NCBI GenBank assembly: GCA_907165135.1
Contig: OU015566.1
Span: forward strand, 2,544,501-2,608,500
From: Oikopleura dioica
Taxonomy: Eukaryota > Chordata > Appendicularia > Copelata > Oikopleuridae
DNA: 64,000 nucleotides
Reading direction: 5' to 3'
Made by a program: the position numbers and the translations under genes. The notes beneath the pieces are model-generated. The model had not been told where the DNA came from. It did not search any database and worked only from the letters and a program-made list of their open reading frames with translations. Below are positions 1 to 10,275 of this stretch, piece by piece. Each line of letters begins with the position of its first letter. The stretch's first letter is position 1.

Positions 1-2272
1 CCAATCAGATTTCCGGATTCGGTTCGTCAGCCAATCAGATTAAGGAAAAAAAAATTACAGAAAAAATCATTTTCAGTAGTTTTTTGTCGATTCTTACCGC
101 TTGCTTTTTGTTTTCTTCAAAAATTAACAAAGTGACTCCCTTATTTTTGGTGTTATAATTTATTTTAAATATTCCAGTTAAATTTTTTTAAATATTCCAG
201 TTAGAGCTCTTTTTCTCTAATTTTGCAGGAATACAAAAGTAAGCCCCAAGTCCGTATGTAATTAATTGGCGTAGTAAGAGCGCCAATTGTGGGATGATGA
301 AATTAATTGCCCGACTAATGTCAACCCGCTTGAAAGCGGCGATGTTCCCTTGACCCCTATAAAAACCCTCAACTCGTCATAAAACCCTTCCAAAAGCTAA
401 CTTTTAAATTTACCGTCGGCCGAGTTGGCTCTTTCGGCTGGAAGACAAATCAGATTTTCGTCAAGGGAAAATTGCCGGCTGCCACGTGACGTGTCCGATA
501 TTTGCTAAGCAGGAGGTGATCTGTCAAAAGAACTGTCATTTACGAGCGGGTCAAGGTGTTTTTTTGTCGGTCACGGGGTTTGGAATAATTTTCCAAGAAA
601 TTTTGCTTTTTATTAACCGCGTGGGACGAATTGTACATTCCAATGTAGTTTAAGACTTTGAAGAGCCCTAGTTCAAAAAGTACTAATCGTATGAATCTGA
701 AAATTGAAATGCGCCTTTGCACATCCTTAATCTCTCGTTCTTTAAAATTTCAGCGAATTATCGCGCAACACCAGCGCTCTGCAGCGGATTAAGTCTGACC
801 TACTTCGCGCTGCGCTCCTTTTCTCACTCGGAAGTCCGATTTCAATTGGGATTTTTTATTATTTTCAAAGTGAAAATATAGGTTTTCGATACTGGAGATT
901 TCAAATTTTTAATAATATTCACAAAAAATCAATGCGAAATCAACTCAAACGGTCAAAACAAGAGCTACAAGTAATATGAGAATGAGGTTTGCAAACTGGA
1001 AAATGGAAATTTATGTTGAAATTATGAAAGCCTGTATTCGATTTAGTATTGTCTGAAAATTTGGCGAGAATCGAATGAGCGAGTCGCGAGTTATTCAAGT
1101 TTTCGCTTAAACTACAATGAAATGTACAATTCGTCCCGCGCTCATACGCGCGGATTCGTCCCACGCGGTTAACTATAGAATTTTGTCCCCAACAATTTTT
1201 ACCAAAATGTTAGCCATATTTTTGAACAAAATTTTGGCCCTTTTTTTGACCAAAACTTGGCCATGTTTTTTACCTTAATTTGGCCATGATTTTGACCAAA
1301 ATTTGGCGATGTTTTGAAGAAAATTTTGGCCATCTTTTTGACCAAAACTTGGCCATGTTTTTGACCAAAATTTTGGCCATTTTTTGACCAATCAGATTTT
1401 CGCATTTTATCGCTTTGCAAATTTTACCGCAATTCGTGTAATTAGTTGTCAAAAGCATCAGATTTTCTGTTCAATTTATTTATTGACACGACACCCTTAT
1501 TTCTTCGTCTTACCTTTGAGATATTTTCCTTTGAAACTTCTTCGGTCTCTTTGTCCGTCTTTATCAAATCCAAAATAATCCCCAGCGAGGTTTTTCTGAT
1601 ATCAGAAGGCGGGAGTACCCTTTCAAGGAGTAAACTTTTCAAGATTGAATGAAGCTTATTTTAAATCGGATCTGAGGATTTTTCGATTGAGCAGCTCTTG
1701 AGCTAAATATACAGTTTTCGCCCTCGGGCTCGAGCTATTTTTTGATTTCTGCTTTGGTCGTGGTTTTGAGTATAATTGACAAATTATAAAACCGAGAAGT
1801 TCAAGTTCAATTTTTCAGACTGGAAATCAAGGAAGATTTTTTCAAGATTTCTTTTTAAAGTTTATTTTTAAAAAATCACGCTTGAGCAATTCCGCGCAAT
1901 TTTCTTGCGTCGAGTGTTTAATCTTCCAGATGGTCGATTGTTTGAAATACTGGAAATTTTTCCTGACAAGTACACTTCAAATAATCGGGCAAAAAATCAA
2001 TTTGTTCGGTTTTTTTTCTTGGGCTATCATGAAATTTATCCAATTTTCTTTAAGAAAAGCTGATTTTCTTTGATCTCTGATTTTCGATCATAAAAGAAAA
2101 ATGGGTTTCAGAGGAATAACAAAAAATATCCAAGAATAAATTAAGGGTGTCACCATGTTAAAAAAATGAGGAAATTCAACCTTTCCTTGTTTCATAAATC
2201 TCTTCAATTGGACTCTTTCTTCCCTCCGCCAAATTCTCTTTAATTTCTTCCAAGATCTTCATTTTCTCTTCT
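1..2272. other. Non-coding region with a minisatellite
   Basis: No convincing gene is seen. The region is AT-rich. CCAATCAGATT occurs at 1-11 and again at about 31-41, and related ACCAATCAGATT near 1386. Positions about 1195-1405 hold imperfect tandem copies of a 23-25-bp unit built on TTTTGACCAAAATTTGGCCATG. The right edge is the TTCT target site of the LTR element that follows. Confidence 0.6.
1195..1405. repeat. Minisatellite, about 8 degenerate 23-25-bp units
   Basis: Units follow a TTGACCAAAA(C/T)TTGGCCATG pattern with small length changes. A related motif (TTGACCAAAATTTTGG) recurs near 39160, so the sequence family may be dispersed. Confidence 0.7.
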
Positions 2273-2499
2273 TGATGTGTGTTGACATAAAGTCCTCAAT
2301 TAATCTCCCGGGCAACCTAGATTAATTAGCACACTTCCGCTCTTTATCAACTGTGCGCACCTTAATCAGCTGCTTTTCCCGCGCTCTTCCCTGTGCAAGA
2401 TCCATTTAGGATCATTCAATAAAGTGAGCTTGTATAAGTTGGACGACTTTTTCACCAGTTGAACCAAGAAATATATATACGCAAGAGCCAAGTATATCA
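2273..2499 (+). repeat. 5' LTR of element 1
   Basis: Matches 11031-11257 over 227 bp with no difference seen by eye. It starts TGATGTGTG and ends TATATCA. It carries AATAAA at 2418-2423, a likely poly(A) signal. Confidence 0.93.
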
Positions 2500-2500
2500 C

Positions 2501-2518
2501 TGGCGACTGCACAGATAA
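2501..2518 (+). other. Primer-binding site of element 1
   Basis: TGGCGACTGCACAGATAA starts two bases after the 5' LTR. The leading TGG is the complement of a tRNA CCA end, as expected for minus-strand priming. The TGGCGAC start resembles Arg-tRNA-type sites of some gypsy elements; the primer identity is a guess. Confidence 0.65.
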
Positions 2519-3289
2519 AAAACCCAGAGACCTCCCCCGAACGAAGACTGAAAACTACATCAAGAGAACTCTCCAATTGTGCCGAATCCAGATCCTGTTG
2601 CTGAAACTTGTAAGTTAAAGTGTGAATCTTGGGAGTGGGAAGAAAGGCAATTTGGGAAAAGTGTTTTATCTTTTGGTGGACGCCTTTATTGGATCTTTGG
2701 ATTGCCTGGACTTCTTTATCGTTGCGATCTCACACGCGCTAGTGGTCTCCAACCGAGCCGCGCCGATTCCGAGCGCCGCATCGCCGCACGAGTGACTTCC
2801 TACCACGACGCCGGAAAAACTTCCTACTGCGCTACCGTAACTTGCGTTGTTCTCCTGCCACGCAGATACACATCTACTCAGTTACAGAAGTAGTCAACTA
2901 CACGCTGCGCTTTGATTTTGGTAACAAGCTCCCGCGTGGTTCCGCAAACACAAATCACGACTATCAACCTCGATCATCAGCAACCCGTTGAGTGATCACA
3001 ACGACGGTCGCACGTGTCGATTACCCGCAGAATTCCGCTACTCATTATCAGTCTCCTGCTGTTCTCGTTGCAATCAAACGAAGTATCCCGCAGAACTCTT
3101 CATTAGCAGCGTCCTGTCATTTCTGGAACCCGCTGAGCTGAGCTCGCACGCAAACTTTCTGCTGCGACTGACACCATTTCTCCCAGTCGAAACTTAAGGG
3201 TATCACTCGCTTACCCGAAAAAACGCTCGCTAGCTTGTCGATTCGTCGGACACTCATCTAAGCAAAAGCGCGCCTCTTCTAAAGTCAAC
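2519..3289 (+). other. Leader of element 1, with a splice donor candidate
   Basis: About 770 bases between the primer site and the gag ATG with no long ORF starting at ATG. A strong donor, TT|GTAAGT, lies with its GT at 2610-2611. Together with the acceptor just before env (AG at 8594-8595) it could make a subgenomic env mRNA. Packaging signals would also be expected here but cannot be seen. Confidence 0.5.
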
Positions 3290-4870
3290 ATGGGCCTCAA
3301 ACCTGTTGCTGAACTCACTGTTGCCGAACTTCGAGCAGTCTGCAAACGACTCAAGTTGGACACGAAAGGCCTAAAGGCTGAATTACAACATACACTTCGG
3401 GCTCATGCTAAGAAAATTGGATATCGCCGAACGGACGATCTTAAAGACTTTGTTATCAATACAGATAACATCGATACTGAGAACCAGGATGCACCAGTAA
3501 CGACTGTCAGTAGCGCTGATCCTGCTCTATCACTGTCGCCCTCGATCATTCCAGTACCCACGACGGAGTTGCCATCGGTAACAAGTCCAGCGCCTGTTTC
3601 ATCATCGTCCTTTGCATTTCCGCAGCCTTGCTCAACGGTGCCGATCTCGACGACAAGTCTTGATTCAATGACTGCGTCCTCGATGTTTACTCCTCAGGAG
3701 AGCAATTCCAGAGCCGATTCGGTCTCCCGCATCCTTGGTGGATCTACTACTACTACATCGGCAGCATTTGGTGGTCAATATGGTCTTTTCGGAAATCGCC
3801 TAAATTCTGGATTAGCCTCGAATAGGAACGTGATTGGTCAATCAGCGCAATTTGCGAAAACTTCGCCTCCTCTGACGCCGCCGATGAATCAATTTGCAGT
3901 CAACTCTGCTGGTGCAAGCACTGGAAAAGCCAGAGACAACTTAAGAAAGGAAAGTTCCGACATCAAACTTGTTGTTTCGCGAGACCCGCAAGAGATCGAG
4001 AATCTGCTTGACCAAATTCTGAATTTGGGAAGTATCTACGAGTGGAGCGACGCGCAGCGCATGATCGTGCTTCGAACTAAGCTCAGCCCGCAAATTCAGC
4101 GAGAAATCGGAATTTCGGGTCTTGGAAACTTCGAAGATGCCGCGGAACGCCTCCGTAAAAGATTGGGATTCAGTCATCAGAAACTGACGCTGTTGATCGA
4201 AAAGCTCTCTCGTGGACGTCAAGAGACCGTGACTGCTGCCTTTTCGCGACTTATCAATCTTCTCTCTTCTGCTGGATCCGTTTTCCCAAATCTGCCCGAA
4301 GAAGCCAAGCAAACGGTGTTGCGCCAGGCACTGCGAAGAATCCTCCGCCCAAGCGAATTTCAGTCCTTCTATCTCGCTTGGATCGCCCAGCAGATGCCAA
4401 CCAATCTTTCCTCGGTGGCAGAAATCCTCAGCCTTCTTGAGGGAACTTTCGCTAGCCCAGCCGAAGCCGTGGATCTCGAGAATGACGAGTACGATTTGAA
4501 TGCAGCAAATCGCGAAATCGTCTGCCACATGTGCGGCGAAACTGGGCACGTGATGAGAAACTGTTCTTTGATGACTGGAATCAGGCAGATTTCAACAATC
4601 ACGTCGCGATTGGACCAGTTGGAAGCGATCGCAATAAAGCAAGACTCCTCTTTTGAGCGGCTTCTGAACAAAATAGAAATGATTGCTGAGAACCAGTCCG
4701 CTTACAACACGACGCAGCAGCAGCAGCAATCACAAGGCCAGAAGCAAGGACAAGGTGGGAGCAAGAATCATCGCAACACGAAGCCGCACTGTGAGGTGTG
4801 CCCACTTTTGCCAACTGGATACCCACCTCGTCATTTTAAACAGACGTGCCCAATGAAATCCCAGCATTGA
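3290..4870 (+). CDS. gag: Gag polyprotein of element 1, with SAP-like N-terminus and CCHC zinc knuckle
   Basis: A 526-residue structural polyprotein. Residues about 8-40 fit a SAP nucleic-acid-binding motif (ELRAVCKRLKL..KGLKAEL), followed by a long Ser/Thr/Pro-rich stretch, a helical capsid-like part (about 220-395) and a CX2CX4HX4C zinc knuckle at about 412-425 (CHMCGETGHVMRNC). A second Cys/His cluster with a different spacing lies at the C-terminus (about 500-525), after a Gln-rich run. The start is the first ATG of the frame. The frame ends in TGA (4868-4870), followed at once by CTAG and then by the pol frame without any shift, so this UGA is probably read through at some rate. A SAP-like segment is not usual in gypsy Gag. 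Confidence 0.88.
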   Translation: MGLKPVAELTVAELRAVCKRLKLDTKGLKAELQHTLRAHAKKIGYRRTDDLKDFVINTDNIDTENQDAPVTTVSSADPALSLSPSIIPVPTTELPSVTSPAPVSSSSFAFPQPCSTVPISTTSLDSMTASSMFTPQESNSRADSVSRILGGSTTTTSAAFGGQYGLFGNRLNSGLASNRNVIGQSAQFAKTSPPLTPPMNQFAVNSAGASTGKARDNLRKESSDIKLVVSRDPQEIENLLDQILNLGSIYEWSDAQRMIVLRTKLSPQIQREIGISGLGNFEDAAERLRKRLGFSHQKLTLLIEKLSRGRQETVTAAFSRLINLLSSAGSVFPNLPEEAKQTVLRQALRRILRPSEFQSFYLAWIAQQMPTNLSSVAEILSLLEGTFASPAEAVDLENDEYDLNAANREIVCHMCGETGHVMRNCSLMTGIRQISTITSRLDQLEAIAIKQDSSFERLLNKIEMIAENQSAYNTTQQQQQSQGQKQGQGGSKNHRNTKPHCEVCPLLPTGYPPRHFKQTCPMKSQH

Positions 4871-4913
4871 CTAGGCGGGGATTCTCCAGGCTCAGAAAGC
4901 CAAAAACTCGCCT
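4868..4913 (+). promoter_or_regulatory. Candidate stop-codon readthrough signal between gag and pol
   Basis: The stop is UGA followed by CUAG, the context known from cellular and viral readthrough genes (UGA-CUAG). Two bases downstream an RNA stem can form: 4873-4879 (AGGCGGG) pairs with 4907-4913 (CTCGCCT) with one G-U pair, and inside it 4889-4892 (GGCT) pairs with 4898-4901 (AGCC). Pol stays open in the same frame from 4871. This is what readthrough-dependent Gag-Pol synthesis, as in gammaretroviruses, would look like. Confidence 0.7.
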
Positions 4914-7900
4914 GTCATGAAATCTCGCTGCCTTCCCTGCTTCCGAAAATCAGACTACAAATCCTCGACACTGAACTTCTTACTCTCGTTGATTCGGGAG
5001 CCAACTGCTCGATTATGGCCCAAGAACTCGCTGCTAAATTCCCTAACGCGCGCCGTGAGCCAGTGGAAGCGAGCATTGTCGTTGCGAATTCTGACAAGAT
5101 GCGCTGCAAGGAAAAGATCATTCTACCATTGTGCCTGAACGGAAGAGTTCGTTACCAGAGTTTCCTCATCGTCCCCGGCCTCAACCACGAATGTATCCTT
5201 GGAATGAACAGCTGGAAAGAATTGACGATCAACCGAGACACAGAAACGATCCAGATTGACGGAGAGACCTACGATATGGTTCAAACTGGCCGACACCTTG
5301 CACTAAACAATTTGGTCGCGGCTACCATTGGTCCTGAGTCCTTAACGCCAATCAGAGTGAAAGTTCCTGTCGGTGAAGACGAGCTCGAAGATGTGATCCT
5401 GGTTGAGCCTTCACCAGAGGGATTCTGCAAGGAACAAGGTATCGAGACTTGTGAAGCGATTTACAGTGCTGCGAAATGCCAAACAATCCTCGTATACAAC
5501 TCAACGAACGTGGCGCTTACCATTCCAGAGGGCGCGCAGGTGGCGACCGCTAGCCTCATGAAAAGAACGAAAGGGGGGCAGTATGAGTTCAATGAGCTGA
5601 TCAGTGTTTCAAGCAGTGAATTCGACCGTGAGTGGGAGGAGCATCAACGAAATCGCGAAATTCGACTTAAGGGTCCAGACCGCTATAAGTACAAGGAAGT
5701 GGAAATCGGCCCTGACCTCACGTTCGAAGAGAAGAAAGCAATGACGGAGAAGCTGGACAAGTATTGGAAGGTTTTCTCGACTGGACCGCAGGATCTCGGC
5801 ATGGCGAAGTCTCTGGCCTTCAGAATCCGACTGAAAGATGAGACAGCCCGAGTTTACGAGAAGCCTATTCCTGTGCGCCCTGGATGCAGAGAGAAGGCTA
5901 CAGTGGTCATCGAAAATTGGTGCAAGGCGGGCGTCGTCAAGAGGGGAGCGAGCGACTTTAACCTCCCTCTCTTTTTTGTGAAGAAGGGCAAAGACGACGT
6001 CCGCCCTGTATTAGACGCGAGGCGGCTCAACCAATTGACAGTCCCTACGCGTTGGCCGATCCCTTCCCTGAAAGAATTGATGTCCAAACTGTCGCGGGAC
6101 ATCTCCAAGACGAAAGGCAAGCTCTACGTGACTTCCGTCGATATCGCCTCCGCGTTTTCGCAGATAAGAACAGCCCCACAAGACATGCACAAGTGTGCGT
6201 TCTCCTTCCTTGGCCGACAGTACATCTGCCGACGCATGGCTTTTGGCCTGATGAATTCGCCCTCCGTCTTTGCTCACGTGATCGACCGACTCTGTTCGCA
6301 CATTCCTGGACTCTCTGTGCTTATGGACGATATCATTCTTGTTCATGGAGATTTTAAGGAGCATCTTTCGGCAGTTGACGAATTTTTGAAAATAATGCTC
6401 GAGAACGGTCTTCTGCTGAAAATCTCCAAAAGCCACTTCGGCGTCCGAGATTTCCAGTACTTGGGATTTCAGGTCAGCCACGACGGAATACGGCCTTTGG
6501 ATGACAAGCTTGACCCAATCCGATGTTTTCCGCGCCCAGGGAACCGAAAGCTTCTCAGGCGCTTTCTTGGGCTTTGCAACTTTTACTCCCACTTTGTCAA
6601 GGATGGCCATCGCTTGTTGTCTCCGCTGTTCAAGTTAGCTGCGCCTTCGAAAGAAAAGTTCGTGTGGAAATCCCAGCATGAAGAAGCCTTCTCCAGCTAC
6701 AAAGAAGCACTCGCTCAAGTCGTCTCCTTCAAGCACCGCGACGAGTCAATGGACCTCGTGATCGCAACTGATGCCAGCACAACCGGAATCGGCGCTTGTC
6801 TGTACCAGAGGGACGAAAATGGGCGGCTTTTTCCGTTGGGTTTCTATTCGCGCGCGCTGACTGATGGCGAGCGGAAGCTACCGTCCCGATATCTCGAACT
6901 ACTGGGATTGGTCTGCTCTTTGGAAAATTTCGAGTATGAAATTTACATGAGCCAAGTCTACGCGCTGACTGACCACAAGTCGCTGCAGTTAGTTCTGAAT
7001 GAACGTCGCCTCCGGCAAGATGTGCCAGTGCGTGTAACGAACCTGTACGCAAGGCTGAGTAGGTTCAGGGTTAAGGGAATAACGTATGTTCCCAATAACG
7101 AGCCTGTCATCGTCTCTAGCGACGCCTTATCGCGCGCATACGAAATCGCCAACGACGACGACCATGACGAATCCGATGGACACATCGATCGGGGATTTCT
7201 CAACAAGATCGAGCTGCGACCAAAGGGACCAGAAATCTTCGAAGTTCTTACGATGCAGACGCGTCGGGCGAAACGATTGGCGAAAGAGGAAGAAAAAGCA
7301 AAGGAAGAAGCCGGTCAAAAGGTCGTTATGATCAGCGGCGACGTGCCCTACAGAGCCTGCGACATCATCAGACTCCAAGAAATCGATCCAGTGCTGATAA
7401 GAATGCAGAAAAGAGGAGAAATTGCCACTGATGAGCAGGGTGTATGGGTTCTGTCACGCGACAAGGACATCATCACCCTTCCTGAGCAGCTTCACATCGA
7501 GATTGCCTCCTTCGTCCACTGCAAAATGGGTCATCCTGGAACACTTGCCCTTCAGAGGATCCTGAAACGGAAGTTCTTTATCAATGGCCTTCAACGGGTA
7601 TGCAATGAAGTCTGCAACGATTGCCACACCTGTTGGCGCACCAAGCCACGGCCAAAACTTAAGGCTCTCCACCCGCCTAGGCCGGAAGTAAGCACAAAGC
7701 CTTGGCAGAAATTGTATGTCGATTTGTCCGACTTCGGCTCAGTAGATATTCTTGGAAATCGGTTCTTCTTGGGAGTTATGGACGATTGCACGCGCTACCT
7801 TGTGGGAAGATGCCTACCGGATAAGAAGGCTGAGACGGTGGCATTTGCGTTGGCCGACGTTTTGCTGAGCAACAACGCGCAAGGGGCCATGCTCCGTTGC

Positions 7901-8533
7901 GACAATGGAAAAGAGTTTCGAAATGCCGTTTTCGATCGCGTCATGGAAGCCTTCAACATCCGCGTCGCCTACATCAGCCCTTTTCACGCTCAGAGCAACC
8001 GCATCGAAAGAAAATTTAGATCCTTGGGATTGAAGGCTCGACTGGCAAATGTCAGCCGCGATGACTGGAGCCGCCAAGTCTGCTTTGTCCTTCACACAAT
8101 CAACAATACGCCAACGGAAGCAATGAGCGGTTTAAGTCCCTCTGAAGCACTCACAGGGCGCCCTATGGAACTCCCGCTCTTTCACCTCCGGCCTGAGCCC
8201 GACAACAACGACGACCCCTTTCTCTGGAGTGGCTACATGTCTGGATGGCTGCGTCAAGTTGGCCAGTTTCTCGCCGGAAAGTACCAAGAACAAGCGGCAC
8301 ATCACGTCAAGCCGTTTCATGGAACCACGCTCGAAGTGGATCAGCGAGTCGCCTATTGGGCACCCATGCGGATCGGAAAGTGCAAGAAGTTACATGTCTC
8401 CTTCCGCAACACCGCCGTCATCACAAAGAAGCTCAGCCCTGATGTCTATGAGATCAGAGACGAATCAAGTGGGAGCGTTCTGAAAAGGAACATCCGTTTT
8501 CTGAGACCTTTGCCCTTGCCCAGTTCCAAATGA
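4871..8533 (+). CDS. pol: Pol of element 1: protease, reverse transcriptase, RNase H, integrase
   Basis: The frame is open from the codon after the Gag UGA; the first internal ATG is at 5015. The protease motif LVDSGANCS lies just upstream of that ATG, so the ATG is not the true start and Pol is likely made as a Gag-Pol fusion. Counting from the 5015 Met, the RT palm motif is LMDD near residues 436-439, RNase H follows (IATDAST), then the integrase HHCC zinc module (HCKMGH..CNDCHTC) and the DDE triad (LYVDLS near 900, RCDNGKEF near 960, NRIERKF near 996). The C-terminus carries a chromatin- or DNA-binding-like tail. The length is normal for Ty3/gypsy and no break is seen. Confidence 0.92.
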   Translation, partial: LGGDSPGSESQKLACHEISLPSLLPKIRLQILDTELLTLVDSGANCSIMAQELAAKFPNARREPVEASIVVANSDKMRCKEKIILPLCLNGRVRYQSFLIVPGLNHECILGMNSWKELTINRDTETIQIDGETYDMVQTGRHLALNNLVAATIGPESLTPIRVKVPVGEDELEDVILVEPSPEGFCKEQGIETCEAIYSAAKCQTILVYNSTNVALTIPEGAQVATASLMKRTKGGQYEFNELISVSSSEFDREWEEHQRNREIRLKGPDRYKYKEVEIGPDLTFEEKKAMTEKLDKYWKVFSTGPQDLGMAKSLAFRIRLKDETARVYEKPIPVRPGCREKATVVIENWCKAGVVKRGASDFNLPLFFVKKGKDDVRPVLDARRLNQLTVPTRWPIPSLKELMSKLSRDISKTKGKLYVTSVDIASAFSQIRTAPQDMHKCAFSFLGRQYICRRMAFGLMNSPSVFAHVIDRLCSHIPGLSVLMDDIILVHGDFKEHLSAVDEFLKIMLENGLLLKISKSHFGVRDFQYLGFQVSHDGIRPLDDKLDPIRCFPRPGNRKLLRRFLGLCNFYSHFVKDGHRLLSPLFKLAAPSKEKFVWKSQHEEAFSSYKEALAQVVSFKHRDESMDLVIATDASTTGIGACLYQRDENGRLFPLGFYSRALTDGERKLPSRYLELLGLVCSLENFEYEIYMSQVYALTDHKSLQLVLNERRLRQDVPVRVTNLYARLSRFRVKGITYVPNNEPVIVSSDALSRAYEIANDDDHDESDGHIDRGFLNKIELRPKGPEIFEVLTMQTRRAKRLAKEEEKAKEEAGQKVVMISGDVPYRACDIIRLQEIDPVLIRMQKRGEIATDEQGVWVLSRDKDIITLPEQLHIEIASFVHCKMGHPGTLALQRILKRKFFINGLQRVCNEVCNDCHTCWRTKPRPKLKALHPPRPEVSTKPWQKLYVDLSDFGSVDILGNRFFLGVMDDCTRYLVGRCLPDKKAETVAFALADVLLSNNAQGAMLRCDNGKEFRNAVFDRVMEAFNIRVAYISPFHAQSNRIERKFRSLGLKARLANVSRDDWSRQVCFVLHTINNTPTEAMSGLSPSEALTGRPMELPLFHLRPEPDNNDDPFLWSGYMSGWLRQVGQFLAGKYQEQAAHHVKPFHGTTLEVDQRVAYWAPMRIGKCKKLHVSFRNTAVITKKLSPDVYEIRDESSGSVLKRNIRFLRPLPLPSSK

Positions 8534-8613
8534 TTTATTCTCCATGTACATACAGATGTTTTGCCGTGACTCAACGTTAACTCGCCGATTTTCAGACAGT
8601 GCACCTTTACGAA

Positions 8614-10275
8614 ATGCTTTTCTTCACCCTTGCCGTCGCGCTGGTCCGATGCTCTGCCGAATCTACTGTGCTGAGCGGGGGAATTCTCCTCGAGGAGACT
8701 GGCAGACTCTTCCTGTCGCGACAACGCAGCCATCATCATATCATCATCAGTCGGCCCCTTCCGCTCGACGTCCTGAGAATGGAACCTGGAGTCGACGCCG
8801 GACAATGCGACGTCGACCGCTGCATCAAACACTACAAAGCCAACCGTTGGGACAGGAGGGAATGCACGGAAAACCTCGCCGATAAGCGAACTTTTGCCCT
8901 ACTGGATGTGATTGAACGGAAATTTCGATTGGAACTGCAGTCACTTAAAGCACAAGCAGCATATGCAAGATCTCACGAATCGCATCTGGGAAAAAGATTC
9001 GCCGGCGCTCCTGCTCTTGTTCTGGCAGCAGCCAACCTGGGTCTTAAATTGAAAAATACGAACGACATCGCCAAGCTTCGATCTGTATCTCTTCATCAAG
9101 GAAAGAACTTGGATAAACTCACACGAAACTTCGCGAAGCTCCAGAGCGCCGTCCAAGTCAATCTCAATGCAACACAGGACCAGCTTGCGAGAATCGACGA
9201 CGATATTTGCCGACTCAATAACCGGATGTTGGAAGCTCGATTCGAGGACTGGGCCCGGATCACCGTGGACAAATTCATGGAGGAGATGGATTATCAAGTC
9301 GCAAGTCTGGAGCAAGGATTGATTCCGAGCCGTGTGGAATGGAACAGACTCTTTACGTCTGCGTGTTGGGGATCATGCATTGCTCTGGAACCGGAAATGT
9401 GCGAGCGATACTGTGAGAACATGCTGAGAGAATTCCCACAGGAATTAAAGCCTGAACTCTACGGGCTGAACATCACTGAAAACTCTCTCGACATCCACAT
9501 CCAGCTCTCTTTCCCAGTCATCGAGTCCGCGCCAACACGACTGTATCATGCGAACTCCTTTGGAATCATCACAATGGACCCTTCAACTGACGAGAACTTC
9601 CTGATCGCCCCGGACATTGCCCCGTTTGCAACATTGATCCAGAACGAGTTTTACGAAGTTGACCGCTTTAGCTGTTTAAGCGCTCGCAAAAACATGATCT
9701 GCCGGCACTCAGCAATCTCAAGCGCTTCCTGTCTCCGCGATGTCCAGAATTGCAACATCCGGAGAACTGCTACAAAAGCAACCTGCTCATTCGCCTTCGA
9801 CAAGAATGGACTCATCGTTTACGCGGCAGAGAAAGCAATCCTGAGAAACAGAACAGTCTTGTCCGACATCGGATCGGCCCACGATACTTTCACTGGCTTC
9901 AAATATTTCCCTGAAACAAGCTTGGACCAGGAAGTCTTTTGTTCCGGATCGCAGCAGCTCATCAAGATCCCAAAAACAAGCATTGTGACGTCTGACAACA
10001 CCAAGATCGACTTCAGAGGTGCAAGGAACAACTTCACCTTCAGCGCCGTTGACCTTGACCACAACGACTTCGCTGATGACGTCGAGGACCGTCTCGATGA
10101 CTTGGAGGATGTGGTGGACGACAACTTCACTCGATCAAAATCCATATCTCTAATCTCCAACGGTATCCTTATTCTTTTTACTTTCTTAACCCTGACCCTC
10201 TTCACTTGCATGTTCTGCAGGCGAGTACGCGGACTTGACAAAGCGATTAATAAACATCTTCAACCACTTGTGTAA
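8614..10275 (+). CDS. env: Envelope-like class I fusion glycoprotein of element 1
   Basis: A 553-residue type I membrane protein. It has an N-terminal signal peptide (about 1-17), a dibasic KR at about 127-129 followed by a hydrophobic Ala/Gly/Leu-rich segment that looks like a fusion peptide, then a heptad-rich helix (about 150-215), paired Cys residues, several N-glycosylation sequons, a coiled segment rich in Asp and Val, a C-terminal membrane span (about 510-535) and a short basic tail. This is the plan of errantivirus- and retrovirus-type fusion proteins. The nearby acceptor TTTTCAG (AG at 8594-8595) suggests expression from a spliced RNA. ATG 8614 is the first ATG of the frame and directly precedes the signal peptide. 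The frame is intact. Whether it works in cell entry cannot be told from sequence. Confidence 0.85.
   Translation: MLFFTLAVALVRCSAESTVLSGGILLEETGRLFLSRQRSHHHIIISRPLPLDVLRMEPGVDAGQCDVDRCIKHYKANRWDRRECTENLADKRTFALLDVIERKFRLELQSLKAQAAYARSHESHLGKRFAGAPALVLAAANLGLKLKNTNDIAKLRSVSLHQGKNLDKLTRNFAKLQSAVQVNLNATQDQLARIDDDICRLNNRMLEARFEDWARITVDKFMEEMDYQVASLEQGLIPSRVEWNRLFTSACWGSCIALEPEMCERYCENMLREFPQELKPELYGLNITENSLDIHIQLSFPVIESAPTRLYHANSFGIITMDPSTDENFLIAPDIAPFATLIQNEFYEVDRFSCLSARKNMICRHSAISSASCLRDVQNCNIRRTATKATCSFAFDKNGLIVYAAEKAILRNRTVLSDIGSAHDTFTGFKYFPETSLDQEVFCSGSQQLIKIPKTSIVTSDNTKIDFRGARNNFTFSAVDLDHNDFADDVEDRLDDLEDVVDDNFTRSKSISLISNGILILFTFLTLTLFTCMFCRRVRGLDKAINKHLQPLV

Noticed and set aside
1442-1642. 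Overlapping ORFs on both strands; the minus one has a donor-like GTAAGA and reads like a Lys/Glu-rich exon
   Set aside because: No start, no partner exon and no homology that I can name; could be chance in AT-rich DNA.
2579-2893. 104-codon ORF in the leader of element 1
   Set aside because: It begins at GTG and has no ATG; it lies in the 5' leader of the retroelement.
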